A stretch of DNA of 64,000 nt from positions 3,080,385 through 3,144,384 of the forward strand of contig NZ_CM001439.1 of NCBI RefSeq assembly GCF_000244955.1. Reading direction: 5' to 3'. Origin of the DNA: Saccharomonospora marina XMU15. GTDB taxonomy: Bacteria; Actinomycetota; Actinomycetes; Mycobacteriales; Pseudonocardiaceae. Positions 1 to 8,824 of the stretch are shown here, one piece after another; position 1 is the first letter of the stretch; every line of letters starts with the position of its first letter. The notes below the pieces were generated by a model. The model did not search any database. It saw nothing but the letters and a program-made list of their open reading frames with translations, and was not told the DNA's origin. A program made the position numbers and the translations under genes.

Positions 1-103
1 CCGCCGAGCCGACGGCCAGCGCGCCGAGCAGCGCGGCGAGCCAGAACCGGCGCGCCAGCGGGCGGGCGAGGCCCAACATCCTCCACAACGGACCGCTCTT
101 CAC
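1..103 (-). CDS. cydC: CydC, ABC exporter half-subunit (5' end only)
   Basis: Only the first 34 codons lie in the window; the rest is beyond base 1. CydC pairs with CydD in the heterodimeric thiol exporter needed to assemble cytochrome bd. The GTG start at 103 overlaps the cydD TGA (GTGA, 4 nt), so translation is probably coupled. The visible residues are a short basic N-terminus followed by the beginning of a hydrophobic helix, as expected for the first membrane span of an ABC exporter. The gene order cydA-cydB-cydD-cydC is the one seen in mycobacteria. Identity rests on context and position because no ATPase domain is visible. Confidence 0.75.
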   Translation of the reverse strand, partial: MKSGPLWRMLGLARPLARRFWLAALLGALAVGSA

Positions 104-1725
104 GATGTCACCGCCCGCTGCCGTTGCAGTGCCCGCCCGTCTCTCAACTCGACGACGCGGTCGGCCACGCCGAGCAGGTCGGCGTCATGGGTCGCGGCGA
201 GGACGGTGCGGTGGCCGGGCAACTCACGCAGCGTCGCGGCCACCGCGGCGGCGGAGGCCGGGTCCAGATGCGCGGTCGGCTCGTCCAGCAGCGTCAGCGA
301 GGCGTCCCGGCCCAGCGCGCGGACCAGTGCCAGCCGCGACACCTCCCCCGACGACAGGCCCGCCCCGTCCTCGCCCACCGCGCGCTCCAGCAACTCGCCG
401 ACCCCGAGGCGGTCGGCGAGTTCGGCCTGCGGTCCGCCGCCACACAGCACCGCGTCGCGCACCGCGCCGGGCCGCAGCCGGGGCCGCTGCGGAAGCCAGG
501 TCAGCAACCGTCGCCATTCGCGCGGGTCGAACTCGCGCAGGTCGACCCCGTCCACCGTGATGCGGCCCGCCACCGGGTCGGCGAACCGCAGCAGCAGCGC
601 CAGCAGCGTCGTCTTGCCCGCGCCGCTGGCACCCACCAGCGCGACCCGCTCCCCCGGCCACAGTTCGAAGTTCACCCCGTCCAGCACCGTGCCCCTTTCC
701 GGGTAGGCGGCGACCACGTCCTCGAACCGCACCACACCGAAACGTGGCGGCGTGGCCCGCTGCGGCACGGCGACGGCGGGACGTCGCCGCAGCAGGTCGA
801 GCAGCCGCGACGCGGCGGTCACCCCGTCGGCGCTGGCGTGGAAGTCCGCCGCCACGGCGCGCAGCGGGCTGTAGAGTTCCGGCGCCAGCAGCAACACCAC
901 CAGTGCCGGTTGCAGGGTCAGCCCGCCCGCCACCAGCCGGATGCCGATCTCCGCCGCGATCAGCGCCGTTCCCACGGTCGCGGCCAGTTCCAGCACGAAC
1001 GCCGACAGGAAGCCGACCCGCAGCACCCCCATGGTCTCGCGCCGGTAGGCCTGCGTGGTGTCGGCGATGCCGCGTGCCTGCGCCACCCCACGCCGGTGCA
1101 CCCGAAGTGTGGTCAACCCGGACACCACATCGAGGAAGTGGGCGCTCATTCGCGACAGCGCCTGCCAGCGGGCGCGGGTTCTGGCCTGCGTCAGCTTCCC
1201 GATGAGCACGCCGAAGACCGGGATCAGCGGCAGGGTCACCAGCATCACCAGCGCCGAAGGCAGGTCGTGGACGGCGACCCAGACCACGATCGTGGGCGGT
1301 GCGAGCACGGCGAGCCACAGCCTCGGCAGGAACCGCGCGAAGTACGGCTCGAGCGCGCTGGTGCCCTCGGTGGTGGCGGTCGCCACCTCCGCGGTCGCCA
1401 CGTCGGCGGGTCTGGTCCGCACCACGTGTGCCAGTACCCGCGCGCGTAACTCACGCGCGACGCGCTGCGCTGCCAGGTTGCCGCCACTGTCCAGCGCCCA
1501 CGTGAGCGCCCCGCGCACCAGCGCGAGACCACCGAAGGCGAGCAACGCGGGCAGCAGTGTCGCCACGCCGCTGCCGTCGAGGAACGCCGCGACCACGACA
1601 TGGGCGAACAGCACCGCCTGCGCGATCGTGACCGCCACCGACAAGGCGGCGAGCAGCCCGGCCGAGACCATGAACCGCCGCGCGCTCGGCGCGTGCCGCA
1701 GCAGCCGAGGATCGACCACCCGCAT
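100..1725 (-). CDS. cydD: CydD, thiol exporter ABC subunit for cytochrome bd assembly
   Basis: A fused ABC exporter half of 541 aa: about five to six membrane helices (residues 15-310), then a nucleotide-binding domain. Walker A is GASGAGKTTL (near 370), the signature is LSSGEVSRLALVRAL (near 460) and Walker B with the catalytic Glu is LTLLDEPTAHLD. CydDC exports cysteine/glutathione to the extracytoplasmic side and is required for heme insertion into cytochrome bd. The ATG at 1725 lies 6 bp after the cydB stop, and the 3' end overlaps cydC. Membership of the cyd operon decides between CydD and other ABC exporters. Confidence 0.9.
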   Translation of the reverse strand: MRVVDPRLLRHAPSARRFMVSAGLLAALSVAVTIAQAVLFAHVVVAAFLDGSGVATLLPALLAFGGLALVRGALTWALDSGGNLAAQRVARELRARVLAHVVRTRPADVATAEVATATTEGTSALEPYFARFLPRLWLAVLAPPTIVVWVAVHDLPSALVMLVTLPLIPVFGVLIGKLTQARTRARWQALSRMSAHFLDVVSGLTTLRVHRRGVAQARGIADTTQAYRRETMGVLRVGFLSAFVLELAATVGTALIAAEIGIRLVAGGLTLQPALVVLLLAPELYSPLRAVAADFHASADGVTAASRLLDLLRRRPAVAVPQRATPPRFGVVRFEDVVAAYPERGTVLDGVNFELWPGERVALVGASGAGKTTLLALLLRFADPVAGRITVDGVDLREFDPREWRRLLTWLPQRPRLRPGAVRDAVLCGGGPQAELADRLGVGELLERAVGEDGAGLSSGEVSRLALVRALGRDASLTLLDEPTAHLDPASAAAVAATLRELPGHRTVLAATHDADLLGVADRVVELRDGRALQRQRAVTS

Positions 1726-1731
1726 CGGCGG

Positions 1732-2883
1732 CTACCGCCCGGTCCCCGGTTGCCCGCCGGGTTCGCCGCCGTCGGTGTCGGTGGCGCCGGTTCCTCGGTC
1801 GCTGCCGCCACCTCCGAGCGGGCCACGACGCAGCAGGTCCGCCGCGCTGGGCGGGTCGGCGAAGTCGTCCCTGCTGAACCGGGCGCGGAACACCCGAAGC
1901 GCCCACCCTTGGTAGGCCAGCACGATCGGCACGAAGATGATCGCCACGATCGTCATCGCGACGAGGGTGTAGGTGCTGGAGGCGGTGGAGAAGACTGTCG
2001 GGCTCGGCACGCCGGGGCTGCTGGAGACGAGCACCCTGGGGTACAGCCACACCAGCAGCGAGGCCACCAGCAGCAGGATGGCCGCCGAGGTCGCCGCGAA
2101 CGCGATGCCCGCACGCCGCAGCCACACCAGCGGGCCCGCGGCGACACCGGCGAGGAAGGTGGCGCCGATCAACGCCAGCGAGAGGATGCCCTGCGGGTCG
2201 GGCGAGGCGGCTCGCACCCCCGTCCAGGCGAGGAAGCCGGTCAGCAGCGCGGCGGCGGCAGGCCAGCACCACAACGCCGCGCGGCGTGACCGGACCTCCA
2301 GGTCGTCGCGCGTGCGCAGGGTGAGAAACAGCGCGCCGTGCAGCAGGAACACCGCCACGAACGTCAGCCCGGCGAGCACGGCATAGCCGCTGAACAGCCC
2401 GCCCGGACCCACGGTGATGAGCCCGTCGGCGTCCATCGGCAGCCCGTTGAGCATCCCGGCGAACAACACACCGAACAGGAACGACACCAGCAGGCACGAG
2501 ATCGGCATCGCCACGTCCCACCTGCGCCGCCAGGTGGCGCCGGTGTGCTTGTTGCGGTACTCGATCGCCACACCACGCACGATGAGCGCGACGAGGATGC
2601 CGAACAGCGGCAGGTAGAAACCCGAGAACAGGCCCGCGTACCAGCCGGGGAACGCGGCGAACATGGCGCCGGCCGCGACGATGAGCCACACCTCGTAGCT
2701 GTCCCACACCGGCAGGATCGTGGCCAGCAGCGCGTGCCGTTCGGGATCGTCCCTGCCGAGGAAGGGGTACAGCATCCCGATACCGAAGTCGAAGCCCTCC
2801 AGCACGAAGAAGCCGATCCACAGCACGGCGATCAGCGCGAACCACAGCGTTTCCAGGTTGAGCAGTCCAGGCTCGGGGACCAT
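1732..2883 (-). CDS. cydB: CydB, cytochrome bd ubiquinol/menaquinol oxidase subunit II
   Basis: A 383-aa polytopic membrane protein with the family signature near the N-terminus (LWFALIAVLWIGFFVLEGFD, followed by FGIGMLYPFLGRD) and the conserved region around WDSYEVWLI. CydB is the second core subunit of the high-affinity, non-proton-pumping terminal oxidase, which oxidises menaquinol at low oxygen. It lies 18 bp downstream of cydA and 6 bp upstream of cydD, indicating one operon. The C-terminal 35 residues are Gly/Asp/Thr-rich and probably disordered. Start chosen at ATG 2883. Confidence 0.95.
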   Translation of the reverse strand: MVPEPGLLNLETLWFALIAVLWIGFFVLEGFDFGIGMLYPFLGRDDPERHALLATILPVWDSYEVWLIVAAGAMFAAFPGWYAGLFSGFYLPLFGILVALIVRGVAIEYRNKHTGATWRRRWDVAMPISCLLVSFLFGVLFAGMLNGLPMDADGLITVGPGGLFSGYAVLAGLTFVAVFLLHGALFLTLRTRDDLEVRSRRAALWCWPAAAALLTGFLAWTGVRAASPDPQGILSLALIGATFLAGVAAGPLVWLRRAGIAFAATSAAILLLVASLLVWLYPRVLVSSSPGVPSPTVFSTASSTYTLVAMTIVAIIFVPIVLAYQGWALRVFRARFSRDDFADPPSAADLLRRGPLGGGGSDRGTGATDTDGGEPGGQPGTGR

Positions 2884-2901
2884 TCGCGGTAACTCTCTTC
2901 G

Positions 2902-4299
2902 TCAGTACAGCATCGGCGGCAGCGGCGCCTTCGTGGACGCGCCTTCGAACTTCTCCTCCGGGCCTTTCTTCACCGCTCTGGTGATCAACCAGACCTCCAC
3001 GGCACCGAGGATCGTGTAGGCCAGCGTGAAGCCGACGAGGGTGAACACCACGGACGAGACGCCGACGTAGGGCGAGACCGCTTCCCTGGTGAACAGCAGG
3101 CCCTGCACGATCCACGGCTGGCGGCCCATCTCGGTGAACAGCCAGCCCGCGGTCGCGGCGACGAACGGAGTGGCCAGGAACAGGTAGGCCCAGGTGTGGA
3201 AGCGGCGCGCTCGTTCCAGTGGCTTACCCTTCCGAGCCAGCCACAGGCCGACGGCGCTGAAGATCAGAACGGCGAACCCGATCGTGATCATGATTCGCCA
3301 AGTCCAGTAGATGGTGCCGACGATCGGCAGGTAGTCACCGGGCCCGTACCGCTGCCGGTACTCCTGCTGCACCTCGTTGATGCCCTTGATGCGCCCGTCG
3401 ATGCTGTTGGTGGACAGCACCGACAGCGCGTACGGCAGTTCGATGTTGACGTCGACACGTTCGGGGCGCTTCTCCCACGGTCCCACCGCGAACAGCGAGA
3501 GCGGGGCCGGTGAAGCGGATTCGTACAGCGCCTCCGCGGCGGCGATCTTCATCGGCTGGACGTCGGTGAGGATCTGGGCCTGGAAGTGGCCCGCGCCGAT
3601 CGCGACCACGGACGAAACGAACGTCACCAGCAGCGCGTTCCTTGCGATCGTGCGGAACAGCCGCACCTCCTTGCGACGCCGCAGCCAGTAGACGGCGACG
3701 GCGAGCACCAGCAGCCCTGCCGTGATGAGCGAGATCGCGAAGGTGTGCAGGAAGTGCCACACCTGCAACGGTTGGAAGAACACCCGTGCCAGCGACACCA
3801 TCTCGGCCCTGTCCTCGGTGACCCGGATGCCCACCGGGTTCTGCATCCACGAGTTGGCGGCGAGGATGAAGTAGGCCGATGCGGTGGTGCCGATCGCCAC
3901 GAGCCAGATCGTGGCCAGGTGCAGCTTCGGCTTCAGCCGGTCCCACCCGAAGATCCACAGTCCGATGAAGGTGGACTCGAGGAAGAAGGCCACCAGCGCC
4001 TCGATGGCCAGCGGCGCGCCGAAGACGTCACCGACGTAGCGGGAGTACAGCGCCCAGTTCATCCCGAACTGGAACTCCTGCACGATGCCGGTGACCACGC
4101 CGAGCGCGAAGTTGATCAGAAACAGCTTGCCGAAGAACCGGGTGGCCCGCAGGTAGCGTTCGTTGCCGGTGCGCTGCCAGGCGGTCTGCATACCCGCGAC
4201 GAACCACGCCATCCCGATGGTCACGGGTACGAACAGGAAGTGGTACACGATGGTGACCCCGAACTGCCAGCGGGCGAGGTCGAGCGCATCCGAGGTCAC
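2902..4299 (-). CDS. cydA: CydA, cytochrome bd oxidase subunit I
   Basis: A 465-aa heme-bearing subunit of cytochrome bd. It begins with the typical LARWQFGVTIVYHFLFVPVT segment containing the N-terminal heme-ligand His, and carries the FQFGMNW and EST(F)IGLWIFGWDR motifs. I prefer GTG 4299 to the more upstream ATG at 4344: the family begins just before the LARWQFG motif, and a G-rich ribosome-binding stretch precedes GTG 4299. cydA is first in cydABDC. A weak DosR-type box sits 53 bp upstream. Expression under oxygen limitation is the norm for the family and fits the hypoxia genes that follow. Confidence 0.95.
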   Translation of the reverse strand: MTSDALDLARWQFGVTIVYHFLFVPVTIGMAWFVAGMQTAWQRTGNERYLRATRFFGKLFLINFALGVVTGIVQEFQFGMNWALYSRYVGDVFGAPLAIEALVAFFLESTFIGLWIFGWDRLKPKLHLATIWLVAIGTTASAYFILAANSWMQNPVGIRVTEDRAEMVSLARVFFQPLQVWHFLHTFAISLITAGLLVLAVAVYWLRRRKEVRLFRTIARNALLVTFVSSVVAIGAGHFQAQILTDVQPMKIAAAEALYESASPAPLSLFAVGPWEKRPERVDVNIELPYALSVLSTNSIDGRIKGINEVQQEYRQRYGPGDYLPIVGTIYWTWRIMITIGFAVLIFSAVGLWLARKGKPLERARRFHTWAYLFLATPFVAATAGWLFTEMGRQPWIVQGLLFTREAVSPYVGVSSVVFTLVGFTLAYTILGAVEVWLITRAVKKGPEEKFEGASTKAPLPPMLY

Positions 4300-4352
4300 A
4301 GCCGGGGCACCCCCACACGGTCGACGAGGCTGGCGGTTCTGCAAGCAGCATC

Positions 4353-4366
4353 GGTGCCTTCGGTCC
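4353..4366. promoter_or_regulatory. Weak DosR-like box upstream of cydA
   Basis: The sequence GGTGCCTTCGGTCC matches the local box consensus GGGACCTTCGGCCC at 11 of 14 positions. It lies 53 bp upstream of the cydA GTG in the divergent cydA/SpoIIE intergenic region. The first-half mismatches (T and G instead of G and A) make it clearly weaker than the boxes at 15.9-19.4 kb. The rest of this 203-bp gap shows only the -10 element of the SpoIIE gene. Confidence 0.25.
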
Positions 4367-4490
4367 GTTCCGCAGCACGCGGCGCGGCCGGCACGGGAGT
4401 CTCCGGCGAATTACACCCGGCCGTGGGACAGCCGTTGGCCCGGTCGCAGGTGTACCGCTCGGTGTGGGGCAACCCGTCCCCGCATGCGTC

Positions 4491-4496
4491 TACGGT
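4491..4496 (+). promoter_or_regulatory. Putative -10 element, leaderless SpoIIE phosphatase gene
   Basis: TACGGT fits the actinobacterial -10 pattern (TANNNT) and ends exactly 6 nt before the GTG at 4503. There is no Shine-Dalgarno sequence, so transcription would begin at or next to the start codon. This arrangement decides the start of the downstream gene. Confidence 0.5.
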
Positions 4497-4502
4497 GGAC
4501 CG

Positions 4503-5723
4503 GTGGACTCCAGTTCGGACTTCTACGGTGCGCTGCACGAGGTGATCGCGCAGGCACATCTCGCCAGCGGAAGTGACCTGCCGTGGATACTCGCCAACGC
4601 GGCGGCGAAGGCCGGTATGGAAGCGGAGCTGTACCTGGCTGACGTCCCGCAGCGCGACCTGCATCCGGTGCGCGCCGACCTCGCTGAGTCGGTGTCGATC
4701 GAGAGCACGCTGGCGGGCAGGGCGTTCCAGCTGGTCGAGTTGCTGACCGCCACCGACGAACGCACCCGGCGGCCGATGCTGTGGGTTCCGGTGCTGGACG
4801 GGGCAAGCAGGCTGGGTGTGCTGCAACTGCTGCTGCCGGGCGGGAGCGATCCCACGGACCGGCGGCTACGCGAACACTGTTGGGACCTGGCAGGGCTGCT
4901 CGGCGCGGTGCTGGTCACCAAGCTTCCGTTCAGCGACTACCTGCACCGCATCCGCAGGCCCAGGCCGTTGACGGTGTCGGCGGAGTTGCTGTGGCAGTTG
5001 CTGCCGCCGCGCACGTTCGCGTGCAGGGACATGACCATCAGCGCCACCGTGGAGTACTACGACGAGGCAGGCGGCGACGGCTTCGACTACGCAGCCGACA
5101 ACGAGGTGGGCGACGTGGCGGTGTTCGACGCCACCGGACACGACCTGCTCGCCGGGACGGTGTGCTCGCTGGCAATGGCGGCCACCCGCAACGCGCGCAG
5201 GCAGGACGCCTCGCTGCCCGCCATCGCCGCCCGCGCCGACGAGGTGCTGCGCGGCAACGCGCCGCAACGCCGGTTCGCCACCGCGGTGCTGGCACGGCTG
5301 CGGCTGGACACCGGCGTGCTGTCCTACCTCAACGCGGGCCATCCGCCGCCGGTGCTGCTGCGCGCGGGCAAGGCGCGCAAGACGCTGGACGGGGGAAGGC
5401 GGCTGCCGCTGGGCCTGCGGCACCTGGACGACGCCCAGGTCGAGCCCGCCACCGAGCGGCTGGAACCGGGCGATCGGATACTGCTCTACACCGACGGGGT
5501 GATCGAGGCTCGCGACGACACGGGTGAGGAGTTCGGACTCGACCGGCTGACCGACCTGGTGGAGCGGCACAGCGCCGCCGGGCTGCCCGCGCCGGAGACA
5601 CTGCGGCGGCTCAGCCACGCCGTGCTCGCCCACCAGCAGGGGCAACTGCGCGACGACGCCACGCTGATGCTGCTGGAGTGGCCGACCCCGGACAGTCCCG
5701 CCCTCCTGCCGCCGCTCACCTGA
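4503..5723 (+). CDS. GAF-like + SpoIIE-type PP2C serine phosphatase
   Basis: A 406-aa protein with an N-terminal GAF-like sensor region (about residues 10-150) and a C-terminal SpoIIE/RsbU PPM phosphatase domain (about 165-400). Metal-site-like motifs are seen in VGDVAVFDATGHDLLAG, LNAGHPPPVLL, LLYTDGVIEARD and RDDATLMLL. Such enzymes dephosphorylate anti-anti-sigma factors and release alternative sigma factors in response to a signal. GTG 4503 is chosen because a -10 hexamer lies 6 nt upstream; another GTG-type start exists at 4464. No partner antagonist is nearby. Its position between cytochrome bd and the hyc-type operon suggests a redox or energy stress input, which is inference. Confidence 0.85.
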   Translation: MDSSSDFYGALHEVIAQAHLASGSDLPWILANAAAKAGMEAELYLADVPQRDLHPVRADLAESVSIESTLAGRAFQLVELLTATDERTRRPMLWVPVLDGASRLGVLQLLLPGGSDPTDRRLREHCWDLAGLLGAVLVTKLPFSDYLHRIRRPRPLTVSAELLWQLLPPRTFACRDMTISATVEYYDEAGGDGFDYAADNEVGDVAVFDATGHDLLAGTVCSLAMAATRNARRQDASLPAIAARADEVLRGNAPQRRFATAVLARLRLDTGVLSYLNAGHPPPVLLRAGKARKTLDGGRRLPLGLRHLDDAQVEPATERLEPGDRILLYTDGVIEARDDTGEEFGLDRLTDLVERHSAAGLPAPETLRRLSHAVLAHQQGQLRDDATLMLLEWPTPDSPALLPPLT

Positions 5724-5725
5724 CC

Positions 5726-5809
5726 CCGCGAGTCCCCCGCTCCCGCCCGCGAGTCCTGCGGTCCCACCCGCGAGTCCTGCGCTGCCGACCGCGAGTTCGC
5801 CGCTGCCGC
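5726..5809 (+). repeat. Four tandem 21-bp GC-rich repeats after a stop codon
   Basis: Units are at 5726-5746, 5747-5767, 5768-5788 and 5789-5809. Each starts CCGCGAGT(T/C)C and then diverges slightly. The array starts 2 nt after the SpoIIE TGA and fills the gap to the convergent hycE stop. The same unit recurs in inverted orientation at 13411-13473, again immediately after a stop codon. It has no coding role, no spacer structure of a CRISPR and no strong hairpin. Confidence 0.85.
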
Positions 5810-5813
5810 GGGC

Positions 5814-7343
5814 TCACAGGTCGTTGCCCGCGTACGACAGGTTGAAGCTCTTGTTGGCCAGCGGAAAGTCGGGCACGATCGTGTCCGCGAGCGCCACCGG
5901 GAGCGCGGGCCAGTTGAAGAAACTCGGGTCGACGATCTTCACCCTGGACAGCGTCGCGTCGTGGGCGAACTCGACCCGGTGCACGATGGTGCCGCGCCAG
6001 CCCTCGACGATGCCCACCCCCGACCCCGCGGCGGCGGGTAGCGGCCTCGCCGGGTCCGGTGGCGCGCCCCGGTAGCCGGCCACCTCGGCGAGCAGGGCGT
6101 GGATCAGCTCGACGGACGCCGCGGCCTCCTCGGCCCGCACCAGGAAGCGCGCCAGCACGTCACCGTCGGTCCGGCTGTGCGCCGACCTCGGAAGTGGTGG
6201 CTGGAACTGCGGGTGGTCGTAGCGCGCGTCGAGAATCAACCCGCTTGCCCTTGCGACGTACCCGAGCGTGCCGAGGTCCTGCGCCTGCTGCCGGGCGAGT
6301 GCGGCGGTACCGGTGAACCGGTCGCGCACGACGCTGTGACCCAGCGCCAGCTCGACCAGTTCGGCGATGTCCGCACCGACGGCCGCGAGCCGGTCCGCTT
6401 CGGGCAGCACCGCGACGTCGACACCGCCGGGGTAGACGGCGCCGCGCAGCAGCCGGTGCCCGGTCGTCAGATCGCCGAGCCGCAGCAGTTCCTCCCTGAT
6501 CCGCAGCGCGTGGGTGTTGAGGATGCCGTGCCCGACGTCGTTGCACAGCGCTCCGAGGTCGGCGACGTGGTTGTACAGCCGTTCCAGTTCGAGCAGGATC
6601 GCCCGTACCCGCAGCGCCGCGGGCTCCACGTCGAGCCCGAGCGCGTCCTCGACCGCCTGGCAGTAGGCGAGCGTGTGCCCGACGGAGGTGTCCCCGCTCA
6701 CCCGTTCGGCGAGTTCCACACCGTCGGCTGCGTGGCGGCCCTCGAACAGCTTCTCCACACCGCGGTGGGTGAACCACAACCGCGCCTTGAGGTTCAGTAT
6801 GGTCTCGCCCACCACGGAGAAGCGGAAGTGGCCCGGCCCGATCATGCCCGCGTGCACCGGCCCCACCGGGATCTCGTACACGCCCTGCCCCTCCACGGTG
6901 CGGAAGGGGTAGGGCCCGTCGGCTGTGCCGAACCGCGGTGCCTGGCCCGCGTCGGCCCGCATCGGGTACCAGCCCTTGGGCCAGTGGAAGTGCCGCACGA
7001 GCCTGCGGGGCAGCGGGTGATTCCGTGGCACGATGCCGTACAGGTCACGCAGTTCCCGTTCGAACCGGCCCGCGGGAAACGACATCGTGGCCAGGCTGGG
7101 TACCACGGGATCGGCTCGCCGAAGCGGCACGTGCAGTTCGACGCGCCGGTCCGGGCCGGTGGCGGTGAACAGGTACACCGCCCGCAGCACGTCCCCCTCG
7201 TCGTGACCTGACGCCAGCGCCACCCGGAAACCCTCGCGCAGCAACGCGTTCGCGGTGTCGACGAGGTCGTCGGCGGCCACGGTCAGCGCGCTGCGACGGT
7301 GCCCTACGGCCTGCCCGGCCACGATCGGGTCCACTGTGGTCAC
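5814..7343 (-). CDS. hycE: HycE/HyfG-like large subunit (NuoC-NuoD fusion) lacking Ni-Fe cysteines
   Basis: A 509-aa protein: an N-terminal NuoC-like (30-kDa) domain (about 1-150, with FERELRDLYGIVPRNHP) and a NuoD/hydrogenase large-subunit-like domain (about 170-509). In catalytic [NiFe] enzymes the L1 motif is RxCGxCxxxH; here it is RVSGDTSVGH, so both Cys are replaced. The C-terminal DPCxxC becomes DPSFFN, so both remaining ligands are lost. It therefore cannot bind a Ni-Fe centre and probably works as an energy-converting hydrogenase-related redox module with unknown substrate. The GTG start at 7343 overlaps the hycQ stop (GTGA). It is the last gene of the operon and equivalent in position to M. 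tuberculosis Rv0087. Confidence 0.88.
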   Translation of the reverse strand: MTTVDPIVAGQAVGHRRSALTVAADDLVDTANALLREGFRVALASGHDEGDVLRAVYLFTATGPDRRVELHVPLRRADPVVPSLATMSFPAGRFERELRDLYGIVPRNHPLPRRLVRHFHWPKGWYPMRADAGQAPRFGTADGPYPFRTVEGQGVYEIPVGPVHAGMIGPGHFRFSVVGETILNLKARLWFTHRGVEKLFEGRHAADGVELAERVSGDTSVGHTLAYCQAVEDALGLDVEPAALRVRAILLELERLYNHVADLGALCNDVGHGILNTHALRIREELLRLGDLTTGHRLLRGAVYPGGVDVAVLPEADRLAAVGADIAELVELALGHSVVRDRFTGTAALARQQAQDLGTLGYVARASGLILDARYDHPQFQPPLPRSAHSRTDGDVLARFLVRAEEAAASVELIHALLAEVAGYRGAPPDPARPLPAAAGSGVGIVEGWRGTIVHRVEFAHDATLSRVKIVDPSFFNWPALPVALADTIVPDFPLANKSFNLSYAGNDL

Positions 7344-8824
7344 GATGCCCCCACGAGGATGTCGGCGGCCGATTCCAGCAAGGTGTCCAGCGGCCCCACG
7401 GTGATCCCTAGCACCGCGCAGGCCGCCAGCCCCACCACCAGCACGACCACCGTGGTGTCGGCGCGCACGGGTGCCACGGCCGCGCCCGGAACGTCGGCGG
7501 GGGCGCCCAGCAGCATCCGGCTGCTGTGCCACACCAGCGTGCCCGCTGTCACCAGCACCAGCAGCAACGCGGCGGCGGTGACCCAGCCCATGCCTGCAGT
7601 GGCCAACCCCGCGCGTGCGATGCCCAGTTCGCTGGCGAACAGGCTGAACGGCGGCAGTCCCGTCAACGCGAGCACGCCCAGACCCGCTCCGCCCGCCAGC
7701 ATCGGCGCGCGGGCGGCCAGAGCGCGAACGGAGCCGATCCTGCTGCTGCCGGTGAGCTGCAGCACCCGACCCGCGCCGAGGAACAGCGCGGCCTTGGCCA
7801 GCCCGTGTCCGAGCACGTGCAGCAGCGCTGCCGCCACCGCCAGCGGGGCACCGATCGCGGCGCCCAGCGCCACCAACCCCAGGTGCTCGATGCTGGAGTA
7901 GGCCAGCATCCGCTTGTAGTCGCGCTGCGCCAGCAGCAGCGTCGCGGCCACGGCCAGCGAGGCGAGCGCCATCACCGTGAGCAGTGCCCTGGCGAAGCCG
8001 ACTCCCAGTGCCGCGTCGGCGACGACCTTCACCCGCAGCACCGCGTAGAACGCCACCGCGAGCAGCGCACCGGACATCAGCGCCGACACCGGTGCGGGCG
8101 CCTGCGAGTGGGCGTCCGGCAGCCACGCGTGCAGCGGCGCCAATCCGGCCTTGGCGCCGAAACCGAGGATCAGCAACACCACGGCGATGCGGGTGACGTC
8201 GGGATCGAGCAGGTGAGCGCTGTCGGCCAGCGCCACCAGGTCCAGCCCGGCGCTGCCGCCGCCCGCGCTGCTCGCGTAGTTGAGCAGCAGCGCGCCCAGC
8301 AGCGCCAGTGCGATGCCCGTCGAGCACAGCACCACGTACTTCCATGCCGCCTCCACGGCCGCCCTGCTGCGCCGCTGCCCGACGAGGAAGGCCGTGATGA
8401 TCGTGGTGGCCTCGATCGCGATCCACAGCATTCCCAGGTTGGCGGCGAGCACGGCCGCGTTCATCGCGGCGACGAACGCCTGCACGAGCGCGCCGTGCCG
8501 CGCGGCCGTGCGCGGGCTCGCCCTCCGCTGCGCGATCTCGACGCGGAAGTGGCCGGGTGTCGCCGAGGTCGCCAGCACCGCGACCGCCGCGATGACCAGC
8601 AGCATGAACACCGAAACGGCGTCGAACCACAGCAGCCCGCCGAGAGCGGCACGCGGCCCCGAGGTCACCACCGCGTAGGCCAGTGCCACGGCCACGGCCA
8701 ACAGCGCCACCGAGCTCGCGGCACCGATCCAGCGCGCGGCGGGTCGGCTGCCGAACCCGGCGTGAGCGAGCGCGGCCACGGCGGGCACGGCCAGTGGCAG
8801 CACGGAAAGCACAGCTGGCGTCAT
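7340..8824 (-). CDS. hycQ: HycQ/HyfF-like antiporter-type membrane subunit
   Basis: A 494-aa polytopic protein of the proton-translocating ND2/ND4/ND5 (MrpD-like) family, with the conserved stretch GLAPLHAWLPDAHSQAPAPV and the helix-breaking Lys/His residues of the channel (for example YKRMLAYSSIEHLG). In energy-converting hydrogenase-type complexes this subunit is a candidate ion-translocating module. ATG 8824 overlaps the hycP stop by one base (TGATGA). It corresponds in position and type to Rv0086 of M. tuberculosis. Around 14 hydrophobic segments are visible. Confidence 0.88.
   Translation of the reverse strand: MTPAVLSVLPLAVPAVAALAHAGFGSRPAARWIGAASSVALLAVAVALAYAVVTSGPRAALGGLLWFDAVSVFMLLVIAAVAVLATSATPGHFRVEIAQRRASPRTAARHGALVQAFVAAMNAAVLAANLGMLWIAIEATTIITAFLVGQRRSRAAVEAAWKYVVLCSTGIALALLGALLLNYASSAGGGSAGLDLVALADSAHLLDPDVTRIAVVLLILGFGAKAGLAPLHAWLPDAHSQAPAPVSALMSGALLAVAFYAVLRVKVVADAALGVGFARALLTVMALASLAVAATLLLAQRDYKRMLAYSSIEHLGLVALGAAIGAPLAVAAALLHVLGHGLAKAALFLGAGRVLQLTGSSRIGSVRALAARAPMLAGGAGLGVLALTGLPPFSLFASELGIARAGLATAGMGWVTAAALLLVLVTAGTLVWHSSRMLLGAPADVPGAAVAPVRADTTVVVLVVGLAACAVLGITVGPLDTLLESAADILVGAS

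Noticed and set aside
124..1449. Long plus-strand frames opposite cydD (and similar frames over most genes)
   Set aside because: They are Arg/Gly/Pro-rich low-complexity shadows with no conserved motif, typical of the noncoding strand in very GC-rich DNA.
5726..5809. Possible CRISPR array
   Set aside because: The units are contiguous 21-bp tandem repeats with no unique spacers and no cas genes in the window.
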